Notes: generated by a model not told the origin, from the sequence alone. 64,000 bases of DNA from an uncultured Lachnospiraceae bacterium (GCA_903789615.1 CAIFEV010000001.1:450819-514818), one strand, 5' to 3'; positions 25,905 through 34,467 are shown, counted from the stretch's first letter. Made by a program: numbers and translations.

Positions 25905-26306
25905 TCAGCGAGCTGCTGAGTCCGCATCCGCCCAGTAATAGATCACCAGACGGCTTCCGGTTTTGATCGTGCTGTCTGTCAGGCCGTTTATTTTCTTTAC
26001 GGTTCTGATGTAATCCCTGCGGTTCTCGCTGGACGAATTATAATACCGGCCTGCTATATCCCAGAGTGTATCGTGATTCTCAATTGTTATACTTGTATAG
26101 TATCTGGTCTTTGGTTCACTAGCTGAGGGTTTTGCTGAAACACTGGAGGTCCGGATCATAACAAAGATCATAACCGTAGCGGCAGCTGCAAGAATCAGGA
26201 GCCGTTCTCTCCTCTTCTGCCTGTGCTGCCGGCTTCTTTTGCGGGCAGCTGTGCGGGTAACGCAGTGAGCGGCATGACGTTCATTTCTGCTGGCTGTATA
26301 TTCCAT
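25905..26306 (-). CDS. SOS-regulated LysM membrane protein (YneA/SosA-like division inhibitor)
   Basis: A 133-residue protein with a very basic N-terminus (residues 8-35), one membrane helix (LLILAAAATVMIFVMI, about 36-51) and a C-terminal LysM domain with HDTLWDIAGRYY (about 79-90) and NGLTDSTIKTGSRLVI. This layout matches YneA of Bacillus, an SOS-induced inhibitor that delays division after DNA damage. Three near-consensus LexA boxes lie directly upstream, which strongly supports the role. AGGGGGAT precedes the ATG. In Bacillus yneA sits next to lexA; here lexA is about 4 kb away on the other strand. Confidence 0.82.
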   Translation of the reverse strand: MEYTASRNERHAAHCVTRTAARKRSRQHRQKRRERLLILAAAATVMIFVMIRTSSVSAKPSASEPKTRYYTSITIENHDTLWDIAGRYYNSSSENRRDYIRTVKKINGLTDSTIKTGSRLVIYYWADADSAAR

Positions 26307-26330
26307 GGCGATCCCCCTGATTCCAATAAT

Positions 26331-26344
26331 CGAACAGATGTTCT
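26331..26344. promoter_or_regulatory. LexA box 1 of the LysM gene
   Basis: CGAACAGATGTTCT fits the Gram-positive LexA consensus CGAACRNRYGTTYG at all positions except the last. It lies 25 bases before the start codon, downstream of the promoter. Confidence 0.8.
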
Positions 26345-26353
26345 TATGCTGCT

Positions 26354-26381
26354 ATTATAGCATGCGAACATTTGTTTGCAA
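26354..26381 (-). promoter_or_regulatory. Promoter of the LysM gene
   Basis: On the reverse strand TTGCAA (26381-26376), a 16-base gap and a perfect TATAAT (26359-26354). LexA box 2 lies across the -35 side, boxes 1 and 3 on either side, so LexA should block polymerase. Confidence 0.65.
26365..26378. promoter_or_regulatory. LexA box 2 of the LysM gene
   Basis: CGAACATTTGTTTG matches the Gram-positive LexA consensus at 13 of 14 positions and overlaps the -35 region of the promoter. Confidence 0.8.
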
Positions 26382-26388
26382 GAACAAT

Positions 26389-26402
26389 CGAAAATATGTT
26401 CG
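26389..26402. promoter_or_regulatory. LexA box 3 of the LysM gene
   Basis: CGAAAATATGTTCG matches the consensus at 13 of 14 positions (A for C at position five), about 20 bases upstream of box 2 centre to centre. Confidence 0.7.
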
Positions 26403-26455
26403 ATTCATTGCATTCATTTCATGTGAATATGAAATCAGGGCTGTTTTGGAATGAT

Positions 26456-26487
26456 ATAAAAAGAACCGGGAGATCATCTCCCGGTTC
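26456..26487 (-). terminator. Terminator of the TAXI-TRAP operon
   Basis: GAACCGGGAGA and TCTCCCGGTTC (26463-26473, 26477-26487) form an 11-bp stem; on the reverse strand it is followed by TTTTTATAT. It lies just after the permease stop. Confidence 0.88.
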
Positions 26488-26519
26488 CGCCGGCATTGGT
26501 CACAGTATATGCGGAGAAT

Positions 26520-28511
26520 TCAGGCCGCCGCCTCTTTCGGCGCTTTTCTTCTCCGATACTGGATGTAAACGGAGCCGAACACGAGGGCAAGGCCGATGAC
26601 ATCGGTCACAGGCTCGGGGGCGATGAGCAGAAGACCTCCGGCGGCAAAGACGAAACGAAGGATTACGGGTACTTTTGTATAGAGGTATCCTTCAAATGCA
26701 GCGCCGAGGGCGAAGAGACCGATGAGAGTCGTACAGGTCACGACAATCACATCCAGAGGCGTTGAATTGACCAGAATCAGCGCCGGATTGTAACAGATTA
26801 CATAGGGGACCATAAAGGCCGCAATGGCGAGCTGAGAGGCTCTGAAAGCCGTCTTCATCGGGTTGGCCTTTGCGATGGCTGCCCCCGCATATGCCGCCAG
26901 GGCGACGGGCGGCGTAATATCCGCCACAATTCCGAAGTAGAAAACAAAATAATGCGCGGCGATGGCAGGAACGCCCATGCGGATCAGGATCGGTGCGCAG
27001 GTTGCGGCCATTATGCAGTATGTTGCAGTGGTCGGAACGCCCATGCCGAGTACGATACAGCAGAGCATCGTGAGGAGCAGTGCAATGATGAGATGTGTGC
27101 CCGCTACCTTGATGATGCCGTTGATGAGTTCATTGGCTAGACCTGTCATCGTGATTGAACCGGAAATGATGCCGGCAACTCCGCAGGCTGCTGCGACGGT
27201 GATAGTCCCCTTTCCGCCGGCTTCCAGCGCGTCAAAGAATTTCTTCGGCGTGATCCGGTTTTCTTTGTTGAACAGGCTCACGATGATAGAAAGCAGAATG
27301 GAATATGCCGCTGCCCGCTGCATCGTCATATAGTTTCCGGAGACCCAGACGACAAGCATGACGAGCGGCAGAAGCAGGTAGAGCTTGCGGACAAGTTCTC
27401 CGATGTGCGGAAGCTGATCCTTCGGAAGACCGGCCAGTCCCTCTTTCTTTGCTTCCATGTGAACCGAAATGAAAATCCCGCTGAAATACAGAAGGGCCGG
27501 AATAATCGCGGCGATAAGAATCTGCGAGTACGGAACACCAAGAAAATCCGCCATGAGGAATGCCGCGGCCCCCATGATCGGAGGCATGATCTGCCCTCCG
27601 GTAGAGGCGGCTGCCTCAACAGCTCCGGCAAATTCCGGCTTGAACCCCGTTTTCTTCATCATCGGGATCGTCACGGACCCTGTTGTCACGGTGTTGCCCA
27701 CTGACGAACCGGAAACCATTCCGCAGAGAGCGGAGGAAATGACCGAAACTTTCGCCGGTCCGCCGGAATATCTGCCTGCCGCACAGTTGGCCAGGGATAT
27801 GAAGAACTGCGAGATCCCGGTCCGCTCCAGAAAAGCGCCGAACAGAATGAAAATCACGATGTATCGTGAGCAGACATTGACCGGTGTGGAGAAAATGCCT
27901 TCTTTCGTGTAGAAAATATTGCGGACAAAATAGCGGACGCGCCCGTAGAAGGACGGATTGGTCAAACCGAAGGACAGCGCATACAATACAAAGAAAAGCG
28001 TAACGATAAGAATCGGCAGACCTACGCACCGCCTCGTCACTTCCAGCAGAATGATGATGCCTATGATTCCGATCGCGATCTGATACGGCTCAAATCTTGT
28101 GCCCTGCTGAATGATGGACTGTGCGTTAAACGTGAAGTAAAAGTACGAAAACATGCCGGCAGCCATCATCAGAATATCATACCAGGGCATATGGTTTTCG
28201 CGCGTCTCACCCTTTTTGGCAGGATATACAAGAAATCCCATCAGAATGATAAGTCCCAGGAACGATGTCAGACGGATTTCCTCCAGAAACGTTGCGAACA
28301 GAGTCACCCAGATACACCAGATGGAAAATGCGATAATTATGCAACGCACAATTTTTCCCGGAACGCCGGTCCATATGCGGGTGTTTGATTCCCGGTCATA
28401 TTTTTTCATTACGGCATCTACGGAAGCGGCTGCATCCGCCGCAGATGTCTTGCTGCCCGCTGCGTTTCCGTCGAGGGGTCTTTCTGTTTTGCGCATGTCT
28501 TTATCTTTCAT
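26520..28511 (-). CDS. TRAP transporter fused permease (TAXI type)
   Basis: The 663-residue membrane protein is the fused small and large permease subunits of a TRAP transporter, the form that works with TAXI receptors. Four helices in residues of about 50-190 correspond to the DctQ-like part; the DctM-like part follows with GAFLERTGISQFF, GSSVGNTVTTGSVTIPMM, GQIMPPIMGAAAF and MGVPTTATYCIMAA, the Gly/Pro-rich signatures of the large subunit. It is driven by an ion gradient. The receptor gene lies 15 bases upstream on the same strand. AAGAGGA precedes the ATG. Substrate is unknown; TAXI systems are usually poorly characterised. Confidence 0.93.
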   Translation of the reverse strand: MKDKDMRKTERPLDGNAAGSKTSAADAAASVDAVMKKYDRESNTRIWTGVPGKIVRCIIIAFSIWCIWVTLFATFLEEIRLTSFLGLIILMGFLVYPAKKGETRENHMPWYDILMMAAGMFSYFYFTFNAQSIIQQGTRFEPYQIAIGIIGIIILLEVTRRCVGLPILIVTLFFVLYALSFGLTNPSFYGRVRYFVRNIFYTKEGIFSTPVNVCSRYIVIFILFGAFLERTGISQFFISLANCAAGRYSGGPAKVSVISSALCGMVSGSSVGNTVTTGSVTIPMMKKTGFKPEFAGAVEAAASTGGQIMPPIMGAAAFLMADFLGVPYSQILIAAIIPALLYFSGIFISVHMEAKKEGLAGLPKDQLPHIGELVRKLYLLLPLVMLVVWVSGNYMTMQRAAAYSILLSIIVSLFNKENRITPKKFFDALEAGGKGTITVAAACGVAGIISGSITMTGLANELINGIIKVAGTHLIIALLLTMLCCIVLGMGVPTTATYCIMAATCAPILIRMGVPAIAAHYFVFYFGIVADITPPVALAAYAGAAIAKANPMKTAFRASQLAIAAFMVPYVICYNPALILVNSTPLDVIVVTCTTLIGLFALGAAFEGYLYTKVPVILRFVFAAGGLLLIAPEPVTDVIGLALVFGSVYIQYRRRKAPKEAAA

Positions 28512-28526
28512 TCCTCTTCTGCCCCC

Positions 28527-29510
28527 TTACAGTGTATCGTCTGACGCATCAAGTGTCTCAACATCTATGCCATGTTCTTTATAATACTTTGCCGCCCCCG
28601 CATGGAACGGAGCAGCTTTGACGCTGGCTGCATTTTCCACAGAGAGATCCGAGCCTTTCGCGTTTTCGGCGCTGATCGCTTCGATATGATCAAAGATGGC
28701 AGCGGTCATCTGATAGACCAGATCGTCCGGCAGGCTGGCCGATACGATAATGGTGGCTTCAACGGAAATTGTCTGTATATCCTCCGTCTGCCCCGGATAT
28801 GTCCCGGCCGCTATCGTCTGGGCACTGTAATACGGATGCTCTGTAAGCATTGTACTCTGGAGCGTTCCGTCGATCGGAATGAAGGAAACGCCGTTGGTCG
28901 TCGCAAGTTCCGTGATGGCCGGCGTCGGCGTACCTGCGACGATAAAAGCGGCGTCGATCATTCCGTCTTTCAGAGCTTCCTTGCTGGCGTCAAAAGACTG
29001 GTACTGCGGTTTGATGTCGTCTACACTCAGGCCTGCGGCTTCCAGAACATCCAGTGCGTTGAAATATACGCCGGAACCGGCTTCACCGATGGAAACCCGC
29101 CTGCCGCGCAGATCTTCGACAGTTTTTATATCCGGGTTCATGGAGAAAAGCTGAACCGTTTCGTTGTACAGGGCTCCGAGGACACGGAAATCATGAGTGG
29201 GTCCGTCATCCGCAAAGGATTTGGTGCCGTTCCATGCATATGCGCATACGTCCGACTGGGTGAAGCCAAGCTGAAAATCCCCGTCCTGTATGGACTGAAT
29301 ATTCACCTTGGAGCCGCCGGAGCTGACAGCTGTCACACGGGCATTCGAATTATTAGTGATATACTGCGCGAGGACACCGCCATAAGCGTAGTATGTACCG
29401 GCGGTTCCGCCGGTTCCGAACATCATCCGCGTCTGTCCGCATCCGGACAAAACCGCGGATGCGGCGATAATCAGTGCGGCGAGTATGGATTTCCATTTCC
29501 CTTTTTTCAC
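28527..29510 (-). CDS. TAXI family TRAP transporter solute receptor lipoprotein
   Basis: A 327-residue extracytoplasmic binding protein. It starts with a lipoprotein signal peptide (SILAALIIAASAVLSGC, lipidated Cys at about 24). The mature part begins MMFGTGGTAGTYYAYGGVLAQYI (given in part), the hallmark of TAXI receptors, followed by VSSGGSKVNIQSIQDGDFQLGF. It hands its ligand to the permease encoded next. The start is GTG, with AAGGGGG about nine bases before it. No convincing promoter was found in the 220-base gap upstream; a TGG-TAAAAT element on the reverse strand near 29608 is a weak candidate. Confidence 0.93.
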   Translation of the reverse strand: MKKGKWKSILAALIIAASAVLSGCGQTRMMFGTGGTAGTYYAYGGVLAQYITNNSNARVTAVSSGGSKVNIQSIQDGDFQLGFTQSDVCAYAWNGTKSFADDGPTHDFRVLGALYNETVQLFSMNPDIKTVEDLRGRRVSIGEAGSGVYFNALDVLEAAGLSVDDIKPQYQSFDASKEALKDGMIDAAFIVAGTPTPAITELATTNGVSFIPIDGTLQSTMLTEHPYYSAQTIAAGTYPGQTEDIQTISVEATIIVSASLPDDLVYQMTAAIFDHIEAISAENAKGSDLSVENAASVKAAPFHAGAAKYYKEHGIDVETLDASDDTL

Positions 29511-29731
29511 GGCAGAGGTCCCCCTTTCGCAGAGGCAAAGAACGGTGTAATAAAAATCTTCGAAAAATTTTACAGGTCTTTAATACTTACATGCTTTTGC
29601 ATTTTACCACGAAGTGTACCGATAAATACAGTCTCGTATTCCGCCTGACTTCCTGATAAAGTAGAATTGTAAAAAGAGTTTTGTTCTGAATCTTTCTGAA
29701 GCATCGGAAAGTCAGACAGAGAGGGAGAAAT

Positions 29732-30343
29732 ATGAGCAGTCAGTCAGGGCTTCCGGTCATTACAATCAGCAGGCAGTACGGAGCCGGCGGGCGTACAATC
29801 GCCAGAGGTCTTTCCGCGCGGTTTGACATACCGTGGTATGACAAGGACTTTGTTGCGGAAACAGCCGCGAAATCCGGATATTCGGAGGAGGATATCCGCC
29901 AGGAGGGAGAACAGCTCTCTGCCGGCGGACGTTTTCTGAATTCCGTATTGAATACGTCTGCCGCCTATTCCAGTTCGCATGACGGGATCTTTCTTGCGCA
30001 GAAGCAGGTCATCATGGAACTGTCTGCCTCACCGTGCATCATCGTGGGGAGATGCGCCGATTACATTTTAAAAGAAGCTGGCATCTTCCGCTTTTCGCTG
30101 TTTCTGTACGCCGATCTGCCATTCCGGCTTGCGCGTGCCAGGCAGCTGCATGAAAACGGCGGCATGGACCTGAGGAAATATGTAGAAAAGGTGGACAGTC
30201 AGCGCGATACGTATTACCGGAATTACACGCACCACTCTCTCGGTGACTTTTCGCTGTATGATCTCTGCCTGAATTCCGGAAGAATGTCGATGTACGACAA
30301 TATAGAATTCATCGCGCAAATGATTGAAACCGTTTCAAGATGA
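29732..30343 (+). CDS. Cytidylate-kinase-like family protein (second of two)
   Basis: A 203-residue paralogue of the gene at 20084: VITISRQYGAGGRTIARGLSA is the nucleotide loop (given in part, residues 9-29), CIIVGRCADYIL (about 96-107) and FSLYDLCLNSGRMS near the C-terminus. It shares the family layout but has diverged clearly. AGAGAGGGAG precedes the ATG. It stands alone, 90 bases before lexA on the same strand. Function is not established for the family. Confidence 0.8.
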   Translation: MSSQSGLPVITISRQYGAGGRTIARGLSARFDIPWYDKDFVAETAAKSGYSEEDIRQEGEQLSAGGRFLNSVLNTSAAYSSSHDGIFLAQKQVIMELSASPCIIVGRCADYILKEAGIFRFSLFLYADLPFRLARARQLHENGGMDLRKYVEKVDSQRDTYYRNYTHHSLGDFSLYDLCLNSGRMSMYDNIEFIAQMIETVSR

Positions 30344-30349
30344 TGCACC

Positions 30350-30363
30350 CGAATGTTTGTTCG
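30350..30363. promoter_or_regulatory. LexA box in the lexA upstream region
   Basis: CGAATGTTTGTTCG matches the Gram-positive LexA consensus at 12 of 14 positions and keeps the outer palindrome. It lies 70 bases before the lexA start and only seven bases after the previous gene, as expected for self-repression. Confidence 0.7.
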
Positions 30364-30432
30364 GTTTTTGTTGCTTTCCGGCAGTGAAGATGGTATGCTG
30401 ACACTATAAAGCAATCCCGATCGGAGTGTCAT

Positions 30433-31050
30433 ATGCCGGAAAAACTGAGTGCGAAGCAAGAGGAAATTCTCGAATTTATCAAACAGGAGATCCTGGGGAA
30501 GGGATACCCGCCGTCTGTGCGCGATATCTGTCAGGCAGTGGGACTGAAGTCCACTTCTTCCGTACATGCGCATCTGGAGAAGCTCGAAGAATACGGGTAT
30601 ATCCGGCGCGACCCGGCGAAGTCCCGGACGATTGAGATCCTGGATGATACGTTCGGAGCGCAGCGCAGGGAACTGGTCAATGTTCCGGAAGTCGGAACGG
30701 TGGCAGCCGGCATGCCGCTTCTTGCCGATCAGAATATCACGGACTACATTCCGATTCCGACTGAAATGCTTCCCAATGCCGAGACTTTTATTCTGAAGGT
30801 CCGCGGAGAAAGCATGATCAATGCCGGCATCTTTAACGGCGACAGGCTGATTGTTGAGCGCCAGAACACAGCCCGCAACGGGGAGATTGTCGTGGCGCTG
30901 ATTGATGATTCCGCAACGGTCAAGCGTTTTTACAAGGAGAAAGGACACGTCCGCCTTCAGCCGGAAAACGATGCGTTGGAACCGATTATTGTTCCGGACT
31001 GCCGGATCCTCGGAAAGGTTGTCGGCCTCTTCCGAACCGATATCCGCTGA
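30433..31050 (+). CDS. lexA: LexA repressor
   Basis: Repressor of the SOS response, 205 residues. The N-terminal winged helix carries ILEFIKQEILGKGYPPSVRDI and TSSVHAHLEKLEEYGYIRRD (given in parts; residues 13-60). The C-terminal self-cleaving domain has the Ala-Gly scissile pair in VAAGMPL (about residue 94), Ser in RGESMI (about 129) and Lys in ATVKRFY (about 166). GGAGTG precedes the ATG. A LexA box lies upstream. Expected targets in this window are lexA itself and the LysM gene at 25905. Confidence 0.97.
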   Translation: MPEKLSAKQEEILEFIKQEILGKGYPPSVRDICQAVGLKSTSSVHAHLEKLEEYGYIRRDPAKSRTIEILDDTFGAQRRELVNVPEVGTVAAGMPLLADQNITDYIPIPTEMLPNAETFILKVRGESMINAGIFNGDRLIVERQNTARNGEIVVALIDDSATVKRFYKEKGHVRLQPENDALEPIIVPDCRILGKVVGLFRTDIR

Positions 31051-31072
31051 CCGATAGCAAAACATTGTGAAT

Positions 31073-31117
31073 AAAAAAGAAGGCTCTGAGCCTGATGGGG
31101 CCCTGGCCTTCTTTTTT
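31073..31117. terminator. Bidirectional terminator between lexA and rsfS
   Basis: AAAAAAGAAGGC (31073-31084) pairs with GCCTTCTTTTTT (31106-31117) over 12 bp. The A- and T-tracts let it act on both strands, ending lexA and the convergent rplU-rsfS operon. Confidence 0.9.
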
Positions 31118-31183
31118 ATTCCCGGATACAGCACGGTTACAGATGCACCCTGTGCGCTGCACCGAAGCTGTCTTCAGACCGCT

Positions 31184-31531
31184 TTAAAGTTCCTTCGGAT
31201 CAATGACTTTTCCGTCTTCCCATATCCGCTCAAGATCGTAGAATAATCTGTCCTGCTTGTCGAAAATATGGATGATCACATCCCGGTAGTCAAGCAGAAT
31301 CCATTTTCCGGCGGCATATCCTTCCACCCTCGGCTCTGCCGCTTTCGCGCGCCCCAGCACTTCTTCCACATTGTCGGCCAGAGCGTGCACCTGATTGATA
31401 TTGCTTCCGTCTGCGATAATGAAATAATCCGCAATCGTCGAGATTCTTCGGATATCAAGTACTTTAATGTCTTCTGCCTTCTTGTCTTCCAGTGCGCCAA
31501 CGGCAAGCCTGGCCAGTTCGCTTGATGTCAT
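31184..31531 (-). CDS. rsfS: Ribosomal silencing factor RsfS
   Basis: RsfS binds L14 on the large subunit and stops subunit joining when nutrients are short. The 115 residues show the DUF143 pattern: KAEDIKVLDIRRISTIADYFII (read in parts, residues 17-38), SNINQVHALADNVEEVL and GKWILLDYRDVIIHIFD (about 71-87). It is the last gene of the ribosome-assembly cluster; its start overlaps the yqeK stop as ATGA. Confidence 0.95.
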   Translation of the reverse strand: MTSSELARLAVGALEDKKAEDIKVLDIRRISTIADYFIIADGSNINQVHALADNVEEVLGRAKAAEPRVEGYAAGKWILLDYRDVIIHIFDKQDRLFYDLERIWEDGKVIDPKEL

Positions 31532-32136
31532 ACTGTCTGATCCTTTCCGTCCTTTTCAAAAATTGCCGCATAGTAACGGTATGTCTGCTCCGTCATGGGG
31601 TCAATCGTCTGCTCCCTGCTCTTCAGGTAGCTGAGAGTGTCTGCCGTGACCGTATAAATTGCCCGCCGGATGTCGACAAATGCCTGCTTCCGCACTTCCG
31701 CGAGATCCGAAGCCTGATTCCTTCTGGGTTCAATGTAATCGGCCAGGAAGATGATCTCTTCCAGCCTTGTCATCGCCGGTTTTCCGGTCGTGTGAGATGC
31801 GATTGCACTGCAGATTTCCGGGTCGTCGATCGCATACAGCCGCTTTGCGTACTCGGCGCCAAGTTTAGCGTGAAGAAGGTACGGACTCTTGCGCTCATAC
31901 GGGCTGATATCAAGTCCCCAGGCCTCACACTCTTGTATCTTCTGGGTGTCCGGAACACATTTTGCACAGTCGTGAAGAAGACCGGCGACGTACGCTCTCT
32001 GAACGTCAACGCCATAGCGCATTGCAAGACATGCGGCGGTGTCGGCGACACCGAGTGTGTGGCGGTAACGGTTCTTGTCGGCAGCCAGTGCTTTTTTTAC
32101 TTTTTTCCTCAGACTTTCAATGTAGACGTTATCCAA
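31528..32136 (-). CDS. yqeK: HD-domain hydrolase YqeK
   Basis: YqeK proteins are HD-domain hydrolases that cleave diadenosine tetraphosphate to two ADP. From the TTG at 32136 the product has 202 residues; RYRHTLGVADTA, GLLHDCAKC and SAIASHTTG supply the His and Asp metal ligands. The TTG is preferred because AGAAGGGA lies seven bases before it and the family N-terminus (YIESLRKKVKKAL) begins there; the longer open frame would run about 120 bases into nadD. It overlaps nadD by eight bases and rsfS by four. Confidence 0.92.
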   Translation of the reverse strand: MDNVYIESLRKKVKKALAADKNRYRHTLGVADTAACLAMRYGVDVQRAYVAGLLHDCAKCVPDTQKIQECEAWGLDISPYERKSPYLLHAKLGAEYAKRLYAIDDPEICSAIASHTTGKPAMTRLEEIIFLADYIEPRRNQASDLAEVRKQAFVDIRRAIYTVTADTLSYLKSREQTIDPMTEQTYRYYAAIFEKDGKDQTV

Positions 32137-32755
32137 GATAAAATCCCTTCTCTCTGATATATGAAAGCGCTTCCGGCGGGACCAGGTCCGAGACATCGCT
32201 GCCCTCCCGGATTCTCTGCCGGATCTCCGTTGAACTGTGGGCAAAGGAGCGGATAGCAAGAGGACGGATGTCTGCGCCGTAAAGCGTCATCAGCAGCTGC
32301 CGGTGCCGCGCGGCTTCCCTTCGCAGGGTGCTTTCCCGGTCAGCCGCCAGAATGATACAGTGCCTTAGAAACCAGCCGCAGTCTTTCCAGGTTTCCATGT
32401 AGGCAAGTGAATCCGCTCCCACGATGAAATACAGTTCGTCGGCAAGCGGGAGCAGATCGCGGATCGTGTCACAGGTATAGGTATATCCGCCGCGGTCGAC
32501 ATCGATCGTACTCAGCTTCATATACGGATACGGCCTGATGGCTTCCCGGACCATCTGGCAGCGCTCCCGGGCCGGCAGGAGTTCGGAGGCGTTTTTGTAA
32601 TACGTGTCCGACGTCGGGCACAGGAGAATCTCCGGAATGCCATACTGCTCATGTGCGGCCCGTGCCATCTCCAGATGTCCGAAATGGATCGGGTTGAAAG
32701 AGCCGCCGAGTATCCCAAGTCTTTTTAATTTTGCGTCTGGTACGGTATTGTTCAT
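32129..32755 (-). CDS. nadD: Nicotinate-nucleotide adenylyltransferase
   Basis: Makes deamido-NAD from nicotinate mononucleotide and ATP. The 208-residue sequence has the nucleotidyltransferase start GILGGSFNPIHFGHLEMA (residues 14-31, with the H-x-G-H motif as HFGH) and SSTEIRQRI near the C-terminus (I/S-S-T-x-I-R motif). Its ATG overlaps the yhbY stop and its stop overlaps yqeK, so the three are translationally coupled. Confidence 0.96.
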   Translation of the reverse strand: MNNTVPDAKLKRLGILGGSFNPIHFGHLEMARAAHEQYGIPEILLCPTSDTYYKNASELLPARERCQMVREAIRPYPYMKLSTIDVDRGGYTYTCDTIRDLLPLADELYFIVGADSLAYMETWKDCGWFLRHCIILAADRESTLRREAARHRQLLMTLYGADIRPLAIRSFAHSSTEIRQRIREGSDVSDLVPPEALSYIREKGFYLG

Positions 32756-33045
32756 GGAAGCTGGATCCTGCGCCGGGTCGGATCCGGATTTTCCTTGTAG
32801 AGAACAATTTTCTTGCCGATGATCTGCACAACCTGTGAATGGGTACGTTTTGAAATTGTGTCCGCGAGTTCCTTCGGATCGTCAGCGCAGTTCTGGAGCA
32901 CAGAGATCTTGATGAGTTCTCTGGCTTTTAAAGCGTCGGCGATCGCCTGTGTAAATTCCGGAGTGATACTGGCTTTGCCGATCTGATAGATAGGGTCCAT
33001 CGTCATGGCCAGACTTTTCAGGTACGCTCTCTGTCTGCTGTTCAT
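32752..33045 (-). CDS. yhbY: YhbY family CRM-domain RNA-binding protein
   Basis: A 97-residue single CRM-domain protein that associates with large-subunit precursors in other bacteria. MNSRQRAYLKSLAM, YQIGKASITPEF (the loop that binds RNA in the family), KARELIKISVLQNC and VQIIGKKIVLYKEN are in family order. It lies between obgE and nadD, the usual Firmicutes place. Some Firmicutes call it YqeI. Confidence 0.93.
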   Translation of the reverse strand: MNSRQRAYLKSLAMTMDPIYQIGKASITPEFTQAIADALKARELIKISVLQNCADDPKELADTISKRTHSQVVQIIGKKIVLYKENPDPTRRRIQLP

Positions 33046-33061
33046 CTGCTTAACTCCTCAA

Positions 33062-34381
33062 TCATTCATAGTAGTCGAAGGCGAGGGCATTTTCGTCGCC
33101 GTCAGATCCCACTCTCACCGTGTCGCCGTCCTGAATCCCGAGTGCTCTGAGCTCATCCAGGATGCCGGTCTCTTTCAGATATTTCTGGAAGAACTGGAAT
33201 CCCTTTTCCGCCTCGAGATTTGTGTATCCCAGCATGCGGTCGATGCGCGGGCCGTACACAAAGAACACGTGCGGATCTTCTTTTGAAGCCTCTACCGTGT
33301 AGCTTTCTTTCGGATCATCAAACAGCATATCCGGGTCGATCTGACTCTCAAACCGTACAGGTCTGGGGGCAGCTGTGTCAAGAAGATGCTTCACATAGAA
33401 AAGCAGATCCCGTACCCCTTTTCCGGTAACCGCAGAAATCGCGAAAACCCTGACTGTGTCGGACTCAAACTCCCGGCGGATTCTTTCAACCGGGTCCTCT
33501 TCTCCTTCCTGAAGCGTAATGGCATCGACTTTATTGCAGGCGATGACCTGCGGCTTATCAAGGAGCCTGGTGTCATATCTGGCAAGTTCCGAGTTTATCG
33601 TCCGGATATCTTCTGCCGGGTCGCGGCCGTCAGAACCGGCGGCATCTACCATGTGAATCAGGACACGGCAGCGTTCGATATGACGAAGGAACTCGTGACC
33701 GAGGCCGACTCCTTCTGATGCGCCCTCGATGAGTCCCGGAATATCCGCAATGACAAATCCGCCTGCTCCGTCCGGAAGATCTACGACCCCCAGGTTGGGC
33801 TGAAGAGTTGTGAAAGGATAACTGGCAATTTTCGGATCGGCGTTGGTCACACGGGAAAGAAGCGTTGACTTTCCGGCGTTCGGATAGCCGACGAGTCCCA
33901 CGTCCGCAATGCATTTCAGCTCGAGCCGGACCCAGAGGCCTCTTGCATCCTGTCCCGGCTGGGCATACTGAGGCGCCTGCATGGTGGGAGTCGCATAGTT
34001 CATGTTTCCCTTGCCGCCTTTTCCGCCGTGAAGGAGCACAAGCCGGTCCTGCCCGGCAGACATATCCGCTATGACATGCTCTCCGGAGTCATCATAGATG
34101 ACGGTTCCCTCCGGCACTCTTATGATCAGGTCTTTTCCGGACTTTCCGGTACAGCGCTTCGCACCGCCCTCCTGGCCGGACTCTGCAACATATTTGGAAT
34201 TATAGCGGAAGTCACTCAGAGTATTCATCCCCTTATCGACGACAAATATCACGTCGCCGCCTTTTCCGCCGTTTCCGCCGTCCGGACCACCGGCCGGAAC
34301 AAACTTTTCCCGGCGGAAACTGATATGCCCGTTGCCGCCTCTTCCGGACTTTATATAAATTCTTGCTCTGTCGGCGAACAC
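33062..34381 (-). CDS. obgE: GTPase ObgE/CgtA
   Basis: Essential GTPase for assembly of the large ribosomal subunit and for growth-state signalling. The 439 residues comprise the glycine-rich Obg domain (SGRGGNGHISFRREKFVPAGGPDGGNGGKGG, read in parts, residues 12-42), the G domain with GYPNAGKSTLLS (about 165-176), DIPGLIEGA and NKVD, and the C-terminal OCT domain found in Gram-positive Obg. It starts with GTG after GGGAGGAG. A hairpin with a T-run lies between it and rpmA. Confidence 0.97.
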   Translation of the reverse strand: MFADRARIYIKSGRGGNGHISFRREKFVPAGGPDGGNGGKGGDVIFVVDKGMNTLSDFRYNSKYVAESGQEGGAKRCTGKSGKDLIIRVPEGTVIYDDSGEHVIADMSAGQDRLVLLHGGKGGKGNMNYATPTMQAPQYAQPGQDARGLWVRLELKCIADVGLVGYPNAGKSTLLSRVTNADPKIASYPFTTLQPNLGVVDLPDGAGGFVIADIPGLIEGASEGVGLGHEFLRHIERCRVLIHMVDAAGSDGRDPAEDIRTINSELARYDTRLLDKPQVIACNKVDAITLQEGEEDPVERIRREFESDTVRVFAISAVTGKGVRDLLFYVKHLLDTAAPRPVRFESQIDPDMLFDDPKESYTVEASKEDPHVFFVYGPRIDRMLGYTNLEAEKGFQFFQKYLKETGILDELRALGIQDGDTVRVGSDGDENALAFDYYE

Positions 34382-34399
34382 GATTTCTCCTCCCTGAAT

Positions 34400-34438
34400 A
34401 AAAAACTCCGGCCTTTCGATACGTCGAAGGTCCGGAGT
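34400..34438 (-). terminator. Terminator-like hairpin between rpmA and obgE
   Basis: ACTCCGGCCTTTCGA and TCGAAGGTCCGGAGT (34405-34419, 34424-34438) pair with one mismatch; on the reverse strand the stem is followed by TTTTTT. It could end part of the L21-L27 transcripts so that obgE is made in smaller amount. Confidence 0.75.
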
Positions 34439-34467
34439 CCTGTGAATCAGTCTTTCAGAATTTCCGA

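Noticed and set aside
31528..32259. Longer reading of yqeK starting inside nadD
   Set aside because: Adds residues with no family match and overlaps nadD by 131 bases; a TTG with a strong ribosome site lies at the family start.
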